Assembly: GCF_900496995.4 (NCBI RefSeq)
Contig: NC_044020.1
Location: forward strand, 14,402,001 to 14,466,000
Length of the DNA stretch: 64,000 nt
Direction: 5' to 3'
Origin: Aquila chrysaetos chrysaetos
Taxonomy: Eukaryota > Chordata > Aves > Accipitriformes > Accipitridae
In this document: piece by piece, positions 33,303-45,800 of the stretch
Layout: every line of letters begins with the position of its first letter
Position numbering within the stretch: the stretch's first letter is position 1
Translations under genes and position numbers: made by a program
Notes under the pieces: model-generated
Databases searched by the model: none
Told to the model about the DNA's origin: nothing
Seen by the model: the letters and a program-made list of their open reading frames with translations, nothing else

Positions 33303-36300
33303 CTACTGTAGTGTTCCCATGCTCCAGAGATTTTTTTTTTTTCCCTGAATCCTGATTTCCTACTAACAGGCTGCCTTCATCCTACCCTACATGTGGTCTG
33401 TGTGACAATACAAAACTATAATTCTATAGGGCACAACTTTTATGTTGAGTCCTTATGTGCTATTTGGATTTTGTTCTGAGAGGCTTTATAAGAGTCAATG
33501 ATTACAGTCAGAATGATAGCTCGTGTCTGGATTATTTATCCCTCCAGAGAGAATGCTTCATAGAAAAGCACTCCAGAAAATGCAAAAAGTGGTTCAACAA
33601 GGTGAGACAAAAAGGAAGTATTCTGGTCTTTTTTGTATCAAGAAGTACCCACAGAGTGGGATTTAGAGTACATGCTGCATCTACTTTGTTCTCCCTTTTT
33701 CTGTCTCCTCATTCAACTGTAATCAGATCTTCATAATCCCTGAAAACTACTCACCTGCAGTCACTTAGCAGTTTACCTGGTTATTTGCAGGCTTGTGCTT
33801 CAGTCCCGGCTTGTTCAAGATTCTTTCGGTCTGCTCACGGTTAAAGTTGGAGATTCCAATGGCTTTTACCAGACCAGCATCCACCAGCTCTTCCATGGCC
33901 TAACACAAAGTGGAGCAAAGTCAGCATCCAGTGTACAAGACGTGACTTGAATACTTTCTTCCTGATGTGGCTTGTTTCCCTTCATGGGAAGCACAAAACA
34001 ACTGTTTGGACTTGCTGGGTTTTTGATTCTCAAGGGGAAAAGTGGGTACTGGTAGTATCTATGCCATATCTTCTGCCCAAAATAATTTCTGAGACTGTGA
34101 AATTCACCGAGTTACACAAGGAAAAGAAGACTCTAACTCTACTGTTTTCACAGCACTGGAGGGCTATGTCCTAGGAGGATGGCAGGATCATAACCCAAGT
34201 GTCTATTTCTGCAAAATCTGTTTGAGCAGTTCAGGAACTGCATGAGAACTGTGGTGAAGAAAAATCATATAGTTACAGTCAAGTAAATAACTTTTTCTAG
34301 CCTCAGTCTGGTCTGCAGCTCCACTGAAAGTGACTGTGCAGCTCAGTAACTTGAGATACTAATCCATAGTGAATAGGAATAATAGCATGTCTAAGCATGC
34401 ACATTTTCAAAAGCTACCACATACTTTTGTAAATTCTTTGCAACTAATTCTGCATATATGCATGAGCTATTCTGTGACTGCTGAAGCTAACACCACTGCT
34501 GAGGACAGAAGACATGACCCTTCCCCTGTGGCTGAACTTACCTCCCACGTATGCAGAATATCTGTGTTGCTGGGTATAGACATGCCTTTGTCATCTGTGG
34601 GAAACAGCTCCTCTCCTGCCTGTCGGTGACAAAGAAAATGCTTGAAAATCTGTTGAGAAGTTTGCTTAATACCATGAGAGCTCACAACCACAATAGCTTA
34701 AACTTCTAGTGCAGGCAAGAACACTAATTCTTGTCTACATTCAGTCATTCCTTCCTGAGGAGTGGGAGCAATTTAAGGCATTTTTGCCAGTGACCATTCC
34801 CATAAAGACAGGTTTTTCTGCTGGACCCCTCAAAGTGATGACTCACCCAGACACCTACAGGGACACAAACCGCTCAGAACTATAGCCTCCAGTCTCATAC
34901 AAGTTCACTTCATGTTTTGTTCTTTTGTGTCTGCTTCAGAAGAACTGTTTTTGTTCTTTTTCCAGGAAGATATAAGGGGACCTTGTTAGGTACTAGGAGC
35001 ACACAGCTTTGGTCTACACAACATAAGATGTGCTCAAAAGAGGTATTAGTGCAGTGACAGTTCTTCCATGACAAAGCTCAGTGTAAAGCTGCCAATTCTA
35101 GGAAATTAGAAGAGCCTTTGCGTACAAGTTATGAAAAGACACCAAGACTGAACTGCATTTAACAGCTCTTTGCTGCTGTAACCATGAGACGGTTTCATTT
35201 TCATGGCTTTGTTAACATAAAGCTAAAACAGAGTATGAAATAAAGATGAGCATCTCAAAAGCAACAGGTAGGATGGAAACTGATCATACTGTAGCAGGAC
35301 ACAAAGGCTAAGACTAGAAATAGTCAAACTGAGACATCAACTCCTTCACTAATCTGTGAAAGAGTTTAGGGCCCCAAGAAGTTTCACCTTTTGAATTCCT
35401 GTCTCAGTGGAACAATACTAAGGCTCCTGCAGGCAAGGTCAGCTTAATCTGTACTGTATTAAGGACTTGATGATTAAAGAGCGAAATGGAAAACAGAAAT
35501 ATCTTCTCTTGCTTTGTGATTTTGTAACACACAGAGGAAGATTTCTGACAGACAGCAGTTCAGCCCTTCTTCCCGCAAGGGGTAATTTTCAGATGAGCAT
35601 ACACTGATTGTAAGAGAGAGAGCGCAGTCCATCTTATGCTTGCAGCTGGGAGACCTGCCCCTAGTTTTCAGACCATCATTCCCAGGATCAAACGGGTATG
35701 CAAGCAACAGTCTCAGGGGCAGAGATCAAGAGCCTGGCTCACATGGCCAGAGTAAAGCTGAGCACCAGAGCAGTGCTGGTACACACAACAGACACATGAT
35801 TGCCTCTCAGACAGAGCAATTGTTGGGCTGTAAAGCTATATAGCTCCCCAAAAGCCGTAGTCACAAGAAACAAAACCAAGAGCACTGCTGCTACTGTACC
35901 TTCAAACCAAAAGGCCAGTGCACAAGGTAGAGATCCAGGTAATCCAGTTTCAGGTCAGCAAGAGTCTTCTGGCACGCTCCCTTCACCAGAGGTTTGTCAT
36001 GAAACGTGCACCATAGCTACAGAAAAAAAAGAAGGCACACTGTGACCTCCTGGGTTAAAAGCTCTTGGGTGCTCTCCTGCACAGGACAAAAATGCTCCAT
36101 CTTCTTCGGAAGACGATGTGGAATGAGGCCATCCTAGTGCTCTTCACATGGGGCTTGCTCTGTGATGGGACTGGCCTGTGACAGTGAAGGCACCATGTGC
36201 AGGGGCAGCCCAGGTATTTGAGCAGAATCATAACAAAATCCTCTGGTTCCTTTAGTTAAGACATAATTTGTGCTACCCTCTTCTACACAGAGTCTGCCTT

Positions 36301-36376
36301 TGCAATAGGGGGCTTTTAAATGAAGACATATATCTGTCATTCCTGATATGCATAAAACTCTTGCATTGAATGTAGT

Positions 36377-36901
36377 AGGCAAAGCCAAGAAAATATAAGA
36401 CAAGCCACAAAGAAGTAGTTGGCACCAACCTTTACCAAGGTAAGAAGCAACTTCAGAATCCAGCTAAATAGCCTGTTTTTCTTAACAAGCAAGAGAAAGA
36501 GAACCCACCAACCACACCTTCCTTGGGACATGTGCTGAGCAGATTACACTGTCCCAAGGTGCCCAGAACCTCATCTTCCTCACACGGCAGAGACACCCCT
36601 TCGGCAGGACTGCAAGCCCCGCTGCTGGAACAAGCACCAGCCACTGCCAGGCTCGTCTACTCTGCTGTGCTTTAGCAGTCAGTGCGGTGCCATTACCAAA
36701 CTCGTTCTGCCTCTGTATCAGTCCTTTACAGCGAGCGATCTCAGACCTCTGCATCTCTGGTTTCTACCTTGCTTAGTGCTACGTGGTCCACTCTACCTTT
36801 TTCTGCTTCCCTTCTTCTGCCTCAATGGGTCTGCAGATGGCCTCTCCTCATCCATCCCCCAGCACTTCTGGGTCTCCTCACCAGAGTGCCAGACCACAGC
36901 A
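36377..36901. repeat. 525-base block in copy 2 intron 2, identical to 47573-48097
   Basis: By eye there is no mismatch across 525 bases (constant offset 11196) with intron 2 of the third copy. The first differences appear at once on either side. Exons 2 and 3 around it differ between the copies. The sequence has no recognised coding content, although an identical chance frame of 90 codons exists in both. Confidence 0.95.
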
Positions 36902-37563
36902 AGGCTGTGGTGCTCAAGCTTTCTGTAGATTTTGGGGAGGAAATCAGAGTCTTGACTTCCTTCAGTGTTATTGGATTGACTAGGGAAGAAAAGAAAGCTG
37001 CCACCAGACAGTTAGAATACGGCTGATTCTTCTCCCTGCTCAAAGAAGTCACTCTTCCCATCCAACAGTTACAATAAGAAAAATTGCTATTAGTGGACAG
37101 GAAAGAATCAAACTCTTATCACTGTGCTGATGAAATGTAACAAGAAAGTTGTATCAGGAGTGATCTCATTTACATTATGAGCTTCTCCAATGCTACACCA
37201 TAAAACTACTTTACTTTCCTACTGTAAAAATATCACAGGTAAAGCTGGTCTGTCTACGATCCAAGACCATCTGATTTTTACCTTACTGACAACGAAGAGG
37301 TCCTCTCGTTTCACAATGCCTTCCTTGATTTTCTGCTGGATCCCATCCCCAACTTCTTTCTCATTCTGGTACACGTAGGCACAATCAAAGTGGCGGTACC
37401 CAGCATCGATGGCAGCCATCACTGCAGCTGCCACCTTACCTGGGGGGGACTGAAGGGAAAAAGGGTATGATACGTCTTGATTTGGGATTCTCACATGCTG
37501 CTCCTTAGGTAGCTAGAAGGCAGATAAACACACACAGGGGCTTTAAGAGGAGCTTTTCCAAAA

Positions 37564-37981
37564 AGCTTTCTTGGGTCTGTACACTCCTCAGGCAGAGGCA
37601 GCTGAGCTTCCAGCCAGCCTCCAGCCGTTCCTCTGCACCCCCACTCCCAGGCAGGGCTCCAGAGCGCCTTTGCAGAGCTGAGGCCCCAACACCAGGACAG
37701 CTCTCCAGAGCCGGGCCACGGCCTCCTCGCTTCCCCACGCCGCTCCGAGGAGGAGAAGCCCTCCAGCCAGCGGCGCTCGGCCCAGCAGAGGGGCCTCGGC
37801 CCAGGCCCCGGCGACCCGCGCCCCCGGGCAGAGCCCCACGGCGGCGCAGGAGCTCGCCCAGGCCGCTGCCAGGGGCCGGCGGGCAGGGAGGGACCCTCGG
37901 TGCCGAGCGCCGCAGCGGCGCGGCCCTACCCAGCGCGGGACCCCGCCCGGGGCGTCGGTGGCACCGGCAGCGCGGCGCCCG
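37564..37981. repeat. 418-base block in copy 2 intron 1, identical to 19889-20306
   Basis: Partner of the AKR1B1 intron 1 block. It ends 70 bases from copy 2 exon 1. The sequence between block and exon differs completely from AKR1B1. Confidence 0.95.
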
Positions 37982-38690
37982 CTCTGGGAGCGAGGGGCCA
38001 CGGTATGGCGGCGGCCCCGGGCCCCGCCGCAGGACGGCTCGCCGCCGTTACCTTCCATGTGCCCAGCCCCAGGAGGGGCACCTTGGCCGCGGCGCCCAGC
38101 CGCGCGTAGGTCGCCATGGCCCCACTCGGGAACGCGCCGCCCGCCGGAACAGCGGCCGAGCCCGCCCCGGGGCTGCCGGTACCGCCCTTCCCAGGGGTGG
38201 CGTCCCCCGCCCGCCCCGGCGGCTGGTAGCGCTCGGCCCTCCCCTCCGCAGTAGCCAATCGCCGCTCAAGTCCTGCCCCGATGGCAGCGCAGCCCAATCA
38301 GCAGCGAAGCGGGACAACCAATGGGGATCCCGGCCCGCTGCTATGGTAAGGTACGGGGGGAACTACCTGCGCGTGGGGGGGTGTCTGGGGGTGCTCCGCA
38401 GCGCCCCTAGGCCGCCCCCAGCGCCCCCTCCCTCCCTCCCGCCCGCCTGGGGCCGGTTAGGCGTTTCTCCGCGAGTGGCGTTTCCCACCGGAGCCGACGG
38501 CCCCGTCAGGCGGGCCCGGCAGCTGAGGCCCGGCGCCGGGCAGGCGGCCGCGGCCGGAGGAGCCGCCCGCCGGGGGCCCGCGGCAGAGCCGTGCCGTAAC
38601 GGCCGTGCCGGGGCCCAGCGGGCCTCACACCGACCCCTCCAGGGCAGGGCAGGGCAGCCCCGGCTCGGGAGGCCCTTCTGCTAAGGCTCG
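37570..38690. promoter_or_regulatory. CpG island over exon 1 of AKR1B copy 2
   Basis: CpG- and GC-rich DNA covers intron 1, exon 1 and about 570 bases upstream. The half shared with AKR1B1 is the 418-base identical block; the promoter-side half is unrelated in detail. Confidence 0.8.
38118..38325 (-). promoter_or_regulatory. Promoter of AKR1B copy 2: three CCAAT motifs, no TATA box
   Basis: CCAAT occurs on the plus strand at 38255-38259, 38294-38298 and 38318-38322 (inverted relative to the gene), with GC boxes between them and exon 1. The TATTAA seen 54-62 bases before the ATG in the other two copies is absent. This suggests a rewired, TATA-less promoter. Confidence 0.55.
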
Positions 38691-41600
38691 GCTCGTGTGG
38701 GCTCTTGTGACAGCTGAAGTCAGTCAAAAATCGCGGAGGTGATCTCCCCCGTGGGGTGCGCCCTGCGGCCCCCTCCTGCCGGTGAAGTTCCTTATCAAAG
38801 GATGAGGGCGGAGGGCGGCTGTGCTCCCATCCAGCTTGTGAGTGTGCAGGGTTCAGCTCCTGCAGCACCCTGTCCCTGTGCCGTGGGTTGTTCACGCATA
38901 TCTCGCTTGTGATACACGCTGGGGTGTTGCAACACGCTGCTGCGGTTCACCCCATCGGTTACCGGACGGAGAGCCTGTTTCGTTCACTGGCACTTTGCCC
39001 CTCGGTTTGTCATCGGTAGAGGCAGGATGTGTCCCAAAATGAGTCAATAAACAGGAGTCCTGGCGCGGGGCACGAGACAGAGGCCTCTTGCTCTCAGCGC
39101 GCGGAGCTGCTCCCTCGCCGCTGGCTGTGTGGTTGCGGGCTGCCAGCCGTGGGCCGAGGAAGGGCTGAGCCCTTTTGGCTGGAGCAGCGTGTCCCCACGG
39201 CAGCGATGGTGGCCTGGGCTGGTGCCAGGAGCCTTGTCGCCCTGCGTGCTGGTGATGTGAGATGGCTAGAGAAACCTCCGTGTGGCTGGCTTGTGAGAGT
39301 GGGGAGCACCCCGTTCCCCTCTCTAGATGGGATGAATGCAGCTTTCACTTTGGGGTAACTGAGCTTATGAGTAATTTTGAAAATAATGAGTTTAAGCCAC
39401 TTCATTTTAAAAGTTGCGCGGAAGTATTTTTTAGTATGTTTTCGAAGCTGCAGAAGAGTAGTGAGTTTTCAGTGAATGTCACAATGATCACATTGTCCCT
39501 CTGTCTTTAGGGAGATGCAGACCATATTTCAGAATGAAATATACAAGTGTAGAAATAAATGGTAGGTGACCTTTAATTTCTCATTAGAAACTGACTTTGA
39601 AGTTTTGGAGAGGCAAAATACACTGTACTGATGAGGTAGTCACAGTGCAGTGAAAAAAACCTGATTTATCAGCAGGATCCTATAAGTACTCCATAATGGT
39701 ATGTCAGGGCTGCTTGGGAGGCTTTGCAGTTTGCTCATACTCAGAGAATTGATTCAGGTACAAGCATAAGTTCAGAGTATGTATAATGGTGCATTTTTCT
39801 CTGGGTGCCTCTCTCACAGCTGATGCCCAGGCTCCTTTTGCTTCATTTAACTGAAGGCAGACAAGATAATTAGTTTTTCTCTTTAATCTTCCCCCTGTTT
39901 TGTGTCAGTGCCATCAGCTGTCCTCAGCAGGATGTGGTGTTTCAGTTGAATCACATAACAGTTATACAACTCAGGGCTTATCTTTCATCCTTTTTGGGGA
40001 TTCCTTCGCCATAGATCTGCTCTGAGTCTGCTCAGCTTCTTGGGCACTGGTTCGTTGTTCAGAGAAGTCAGTGAAAAATGCAAAATGACACATTTTGCTT
40101 TGGCTGTGATGCACTTTCTCAAGAGAGCCTAGAGACCAGATGAAGTGCCAGTTTGCTCCTGCTCTCCTTTGTATTCCCAAGGCACTCAAGCTTGTGGTGC
40201 TATGCTGGTGATTTATTAGTGTCAGCAGTGTCACATTCAGAAACGAAGGGTGAGTGGGTTTCAAGTCTTGGTGTAGGAGCTGCCAGATTTTGTACTGAAG
40301 CAGCACCAAGGTGAACTGGTGCCATCAGAGAGTTGCGCTCTGCAAATCTGTGAAAGCTTGCAAAGCCTGGCTGTTTGGCCAGTAAGGTGGGATCTCCTAT
40401 AAGAAAGGGCAGAAAATCCTGCAGCGTATGTTCTCATTCTTCTGAGCCTGTCTTTTTGGGGAGAGGTTTCAAAGCCTTGCGTTCCTGCAGCAAGGAGCTG
40501 GGTAGAGCGTGTGATGACAGATAATGAGATTTGGAGAGCACGGCTGAGAAATGCAATTTGTCCTTCCTCTTGTTTTCTTCTGAGATTTTTGTGTTGCTTC
40601 CTCTGTGGCCTGTCCGTGTTCTCCTGTGAAGGTTGGTGCTTGGTTTTCCCTAATGGTTTCTTGAATGAGAGTTGTCTTGGTCTTTTAATAGAGGATTTTG
40701 GGCAGAAGGTTTGTGTTTTGCTTTGCTGTTTGCGCCTGCTGGTGTAAGACTTTCCTCAGATCATGCCAAGACACAGGAGCAGTCAGTTGTTTCTCTGTCC
40801 TGAAGGTGTAGCTGGCATTGTCAGATGATGGTGGGGCCTTTGGGAAAGAAGTATATTGAAATAGGATGTTTATCTTGCTAAATGTTGTACACTGATTTAA
40901 CTTCCAGATGCTTGTTAAGGCAGGAATGCAGACAGGAGGATAGAGGTTTAATCCAGTTCTAAGACCTTGGCCTCTTTCTTGCATTGAGTTCAGATCGAGC
41001 CAGGAGCATCCTCTGAGGTCCCACCACTAACTCTGTGTCTTCTCAAGGGTTTTTTTTTAAGACTTCAGTCTTTGATAATTATGATATTTGGCTATTAATC
41101 TGGTGAGCTGGCAAAACTGTGTACTTAAAATAAAACTCTAGAAACGAAACTATGAGCATATACTCTCACTCTCTGTGACAGATCCAGGTTAATTTGCCCA
41201 CCCTAAGCAGGCAGCTCCTGTCTGCGCATCCCTGACATATAGGCCTGATTCAGCAAGTTGATGTGGCTAAACCCCTCTGATGTCTTCTTTCTTTCAGTAA
41301 GTTGTTGTGTGTGCCCTGGGATGAGAGGAGACCCTTCAAGTGGGAGCAGGAGAGCCCTTCGGCGTGGGTGGGATGGGGCAGTAAGTGCTGCCGTTAGCCA
41401 AGGAGTGTCTGGATGAATTTGTGTGACTGTGCCCACAATGGTGGCTCTGCTGTGAGTTAGAGCAAGTGTTTGAGCAGGAGCTTTCCAAAGGAAAGAGGGT
41501 GGTTGTGAAGGGTGGTAGGACTTCCCTACATCTTTGGCTCCCACACCATATTAAATAGTGTACCCTTACTGGGTTCAATAACTCGGTGTATTTTTTTTGC

Positions 41601-42469
41601 AGGACGGATGTCTTACTTCTGCCTGGAGATTGCTGAGGGCTTTGTGGGCTGCTTCCTTCAGGAAGCTGAGAAACACATGGTCTTGGATTATCTTTGTGAA
41701 TTGAAAGTGGAAATTTTGGGGGGAATATCCTAAGTGCCGGCAATTTGGGCACAGCACCGAGGGGCTGAGCCTCCCCTGTGCAGGGGCAGACACCTAGGTT
41801 GTGCGGCAGCTAAAATGCACTCCAAGCACTGCTGGGGGCTGGGGGCTGGTGGGGAGGGGGCAAGGTGGGTCTCCTCTGAGAGCTGGCTGCCCTCTGGTCC
41901 CTGCAGGAGAAAGTGCCAAGTGGCTTTGCTGTCCCAGGGAGGATTCGTGTCCCCAAGGTGCAGGTGACTGCGGGCGACCTTTCTGTGCGTCTCTGGGTTA
42001 GGAGGGTTTTGGGTTTTTCCTACACTAGATGGAAGACTTTCAGCCAATTATGTTTTTGCATTTTAAAGTCAATTTTACTTAAAATATGGGACACTTCTGA
42101 TGAAATTGTGGATGCATGGGGTTTGTCAACATCTGGTTTCTGCTGATGCAAGACTGAAGGCAATCACTGAATAGTGGTACAAACTCTCTCCCCATTTTCT
42201 GCTTAGCAGCTCTGCTTAGGCTCTTCAATAGTAATCCTCTCTTCTAATAAGCAGAAAATTATTACACCCCACATTTTGATCTGTAGAAAATACTTTTTCC
42301 TTCTTCCAAAAAAAGAACTCAAACAAATTTCATGGGATAAACATCTCATGTCTTCACTAGCAGCAGCAAGGCAGATGCAGTAAGAAAGCTAGATAAATAG
42401 ACAGCTCAAAGTTAGAGCAGAGGCACGTGAGACACCAGAGGTCTAGTGAAGGCCATGTTACAAGCATCT
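38326..42469. other. Spacer between copies 2 and 3, mostly duplicated 5' flank
   Basis: No gene is recognised. The first part (38755-39284) is almost identical to the 5' flank of copy 3. Further stretches up to about 41980 match the AKR1B1 5' flank in order. From about 42000 the sequence resembles AKR1B 3' regions leading to exon 10 of copy 3. The junction between duplicated units therefore lies near 41980-42050. Confidence 0.6.
38755..39284. repeat. 530-base block upstream of copy 2, nearly identical to 49132-49661
   Basis: Offset 10377 without gaps and about five single-base differences by eye (for example catatctcg versus catatttcg, and gatgtgagatgg versus gaagtgagacgg). Flanking DNA diverges sharply on both sides. 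The right half also resembles 21050-21230 upstream of AKR1B1, at lower identity. Confidence 0.93.
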
Positions 42470-42761
42470 TCAGTATTCTGCATGGAAAGGGCACTCCTTG
42501 TGAGTTTTGGACCTGAAAGAAATCAAAGAGAGAATGTTATTTTCATGGGTGACCTAAAAGTTACATAGAGGTGCATTGGGTGCATGGAGGAGCCACCAAG
42601 GGAAGATCTGCATCATGTAATTACAGGGAGAATATGTGGAGATATGTGTCCTCATTTCTCTAATACAGATAAAGATGAAATGACCATCCAGAACTTATTT
42701 TTTTGTAATTCAAGTTACAGAGAATTTCCTGGAAACTGAATTCAAAATGAGAGTGTAGTTT

Positions 42762-42800
42762 GTTTTCTTTCTTTGTTTTGTTTTGTTTTGTTTGTTTTTA
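42762..42800 (+). repeat. TTTTG microsatellite in intron 9 of copy 3
   Basis: Several tandem ttttg units followed by a T run; an ordinary simple repeat. Confidence 0.8.
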
Positions 42801-45800
42801 AAATGAAACTATTAAGACCTCTCCTGAAAAAGTATTTTTGGGACAAAGCAGTTGGAATTTGAGTCGGTATGATTTTTAAATAAACTGAATTTCATGCTAT
42901 GTAGTAACTGTGACACAAAATTCCCTGTAAAGCATATTCAAAATCTTAGAGTTGGAAGGAAACAAGCAGTGTCACTTACATGCTCATTGCACAGATCCTC
43001 CAGTTTCTGTTAAAGCTGAGAATGCATGCCATCTCCTTTTTAGTCAATTCAAAGTCAAACACCTAGCAAGAGAAAGACAAGATTAGAGACCAGCTCCACA
43101 CTGGAGGGTCTATTTTCAGTCATGGACCACTGAATTAACAAGTAGAGGAACAACTTGTTTTATGGACACAAGAACTATTTTATGAACATTGCTTATTCTA
43201 TATAAGACTTTTCTGGCCTGTTACTGTGTGTGGGCTCCAAGCAAGCTATGCTTGCTGATTCATCCACAAGCCACAGAACAGGAAATACCATCTAAGACCC
43301 GTTCACCTGTCCTCTCCAAAAGCTGGCCTGGCTTAACACTCAGTAGTAGGTAAGCATAAAGAAAGAAAAAGCCCAGTCCTTTTGTCTGAGGAGGACTTGG
43401 GAAGGGTGAGAAAGGATCACTGCTTGCTCTGCAGGGAGAAGCTATGCCGTCCCTGAAGGGCAGCACCCAGGTCACTCATAATCACTCACCTTGAGGTTCT
43501 CCACAATGCGCTGTGGTGTGACAGACTTGGGAATCGCAATCACATTTCTCTGGATCTGGAAGCGAAGGAGAACCTGCAGGAACAGACAACTGAATTAGAG
43601 AGAGGATGGCTCCTGCTCTGGAGGAAGCAGACAGAGCCTGTTCCAACAGCTGTTTGCCATCAAGTGTATATTTCAGTAGAAATAAACCCTTTCTGTGGAG
43701 CTACAATTCAAATAATTCCTGTCCCTCTGGCCTAGGTGGCGCTTCCAGGAGAGCAAAGAGAGAAGTGGTGGAGGCCCACATGGAAGGCCTCCTTTCCCAT
43801 TAAGTTTTGGGAGAGTCAACTCCTTTTCTTCCCACCCAGACTTCTAGCAGTCCATGCAAGGCTTTCATTCTCTGCAGGAGGACTTGAGAGGGGAACTGAC
43901 ATGTGAAGATGGGTCAAGAATCTTTTTGAGGGCCAAAGAGATAATAGTAGCATGTCTTGCAGGCCATATAATAAAAAATCTGCATTGTTAGGGAAAAATC
44001 AAAGGAGTGCAGAATTCATGAGGAATGGATGGAGGTTCTACCCACTCCGCAGCTCTATTTTCCTTAATGGCTGTGTTACAGGAAGGAGTACCCACTGTAC
44101 TGCACTTACGTACCTGTGCTGGTGTTTTGTTGTGCTTGGCTGCAATCTCTTTGATCCTGGGGTCATCCAGAAGGGAAGGATCCTCTGGCTTAGCCCTACA
44201 CAGAGAAATCGGTGGCAAGAAACCTCCATAGAAAAATCCAGCCTAGCAACAGAGATCTGTATCTAGATGAATGATTAATAGTGCACTTGTAGTCTCAATG
44301 TTATAAGCATAATCCATGCCAGCTCCCTGGCAAAGCACAAAGCAATCTTACCATGGTCTGTCAGGAGAGCCAAGGGGACAGTATGCTGTCACAGCAATAC
44401 CTTTGGATTGACAGTACTTGATCAGCTTCTCCTGGGTGAGGTATGGATGACATTCAATCTGCCAACACAAAGGCACAGAGGCTGATAGCAGCAGAACTGT
44501 TGTAATATTGTTGTGCCCCATGGATTATCTCCTAATCCAATTAGAGGCTGCCTTTTCCCCTAATTTGCTAGTGGCTTGCATGATAATATGCATCCTTAGT
44601 ACTGAAGACACCTATTTTTATACAAAGTGCTTATACAGTTTTTGCTGGGGGGGGTTTCACAAAGCTCATCTCCAGGTTCTTTATTCTTCCAGAAAGAGTG
44701 TTTCCAGGGAAATACTCCAACATTCGTAAACAGTGGTTCAGCAAGGCGAGACAACCAAGGAAGTATCCAAGTGCCTTGTGCACTCAGAAATATCCACAGA
44801 GCAGGATTTAGAGTACATGCTGTTGTCTGCTTTATTCTCCCTTTTTCCATCTCCTCATTCAACAGTAATCAGATCTTTATAATCCCTGAAAACTATTCAC
44901 CTGCAGTCACTTGGCAGTTTACCTGGTTATTTGCAGGCTCGTACTTCAGTCCTGGCTTGTTCAAGATTCTTTCAATCTGCTCATGGTTAAAGTTGGAGAT
45001 TCCAATGGCTTTTACCAGACCAGCATCCACCAGCTCTTCCATGGCCTAACACAAAGAGGAGCAAAATCATCATCTGGTATGCAAGACAGGTCATGAAGAA
45101 GATGTTCTTCCTGATGTGGCTTGTTTCCTGTCATGAGTAGCACAAAATAACTACTTAGAGTTGCAAAGTTCTCTGAGGGAAGAGCAGGTACTGGTACGTT
45201 AGTGCTGTCTCACACAAGCCCAAATTCTCATTCCCTCAGTTTGTGGAAATTCACACCAAGTTGCATAAGGAAAAGAACAACGACACTCAATAATCCACTA
45301 TTGTGTAAGAACTGGAGGGCTGTGCCCCACACCGTAGGCAAGATCTCAACCTAAAAATGTCTTTATTTCTGTAAAATTTATTTGAGCAATTCAAGAAGGG
45401 TGCAAGAACTGTGGTGAAGACAATTGTGCAGTTGTTATGGTTGAGCAACGAACTTTTTCTAACCTCAGCCTGGTCTGCAGCTCCACTGAAAGTGATTGTG
45501 CAGGTCACTGTGGGTCAGGCAGTCAAATAAGGCACTTGGGGGAATGGGAACAACTAGGTAATGACTAAGCATAGACATTATGAAAAGCTACTTTGTACTG
45601 CCTTATGTTCCTTCCAGCTATTTTTGCATGCATGAGGCAACAGTTCTGTGACTGCTGAAGGTAATGAAAACATGGAAGAGACTAATGAGGACAGAGGACA
45701 TGTCTCTTCTGCTGTGGCTGAACTTACCTCCCATGTCTGTAGAATATCAGTGTTGCTAGGTATAGACATCCCTTTGTCATCTTTGGGAAACAGCTCATCT

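Noticed and set aside
36482-36754. 90-codon frame present identically in two places (also 47678-47950)
   Set aside because: Identity comes from the copied 525-base intron block. No family resemblance, no splice or promoter context.
38842-39358. Frames repeated upstream of copies 2 and 3 (also 49219-49711)
   Set aside because: They repeat because the DNA block is duplicated. Composition is that of promoter flank and no protein family is recognised.
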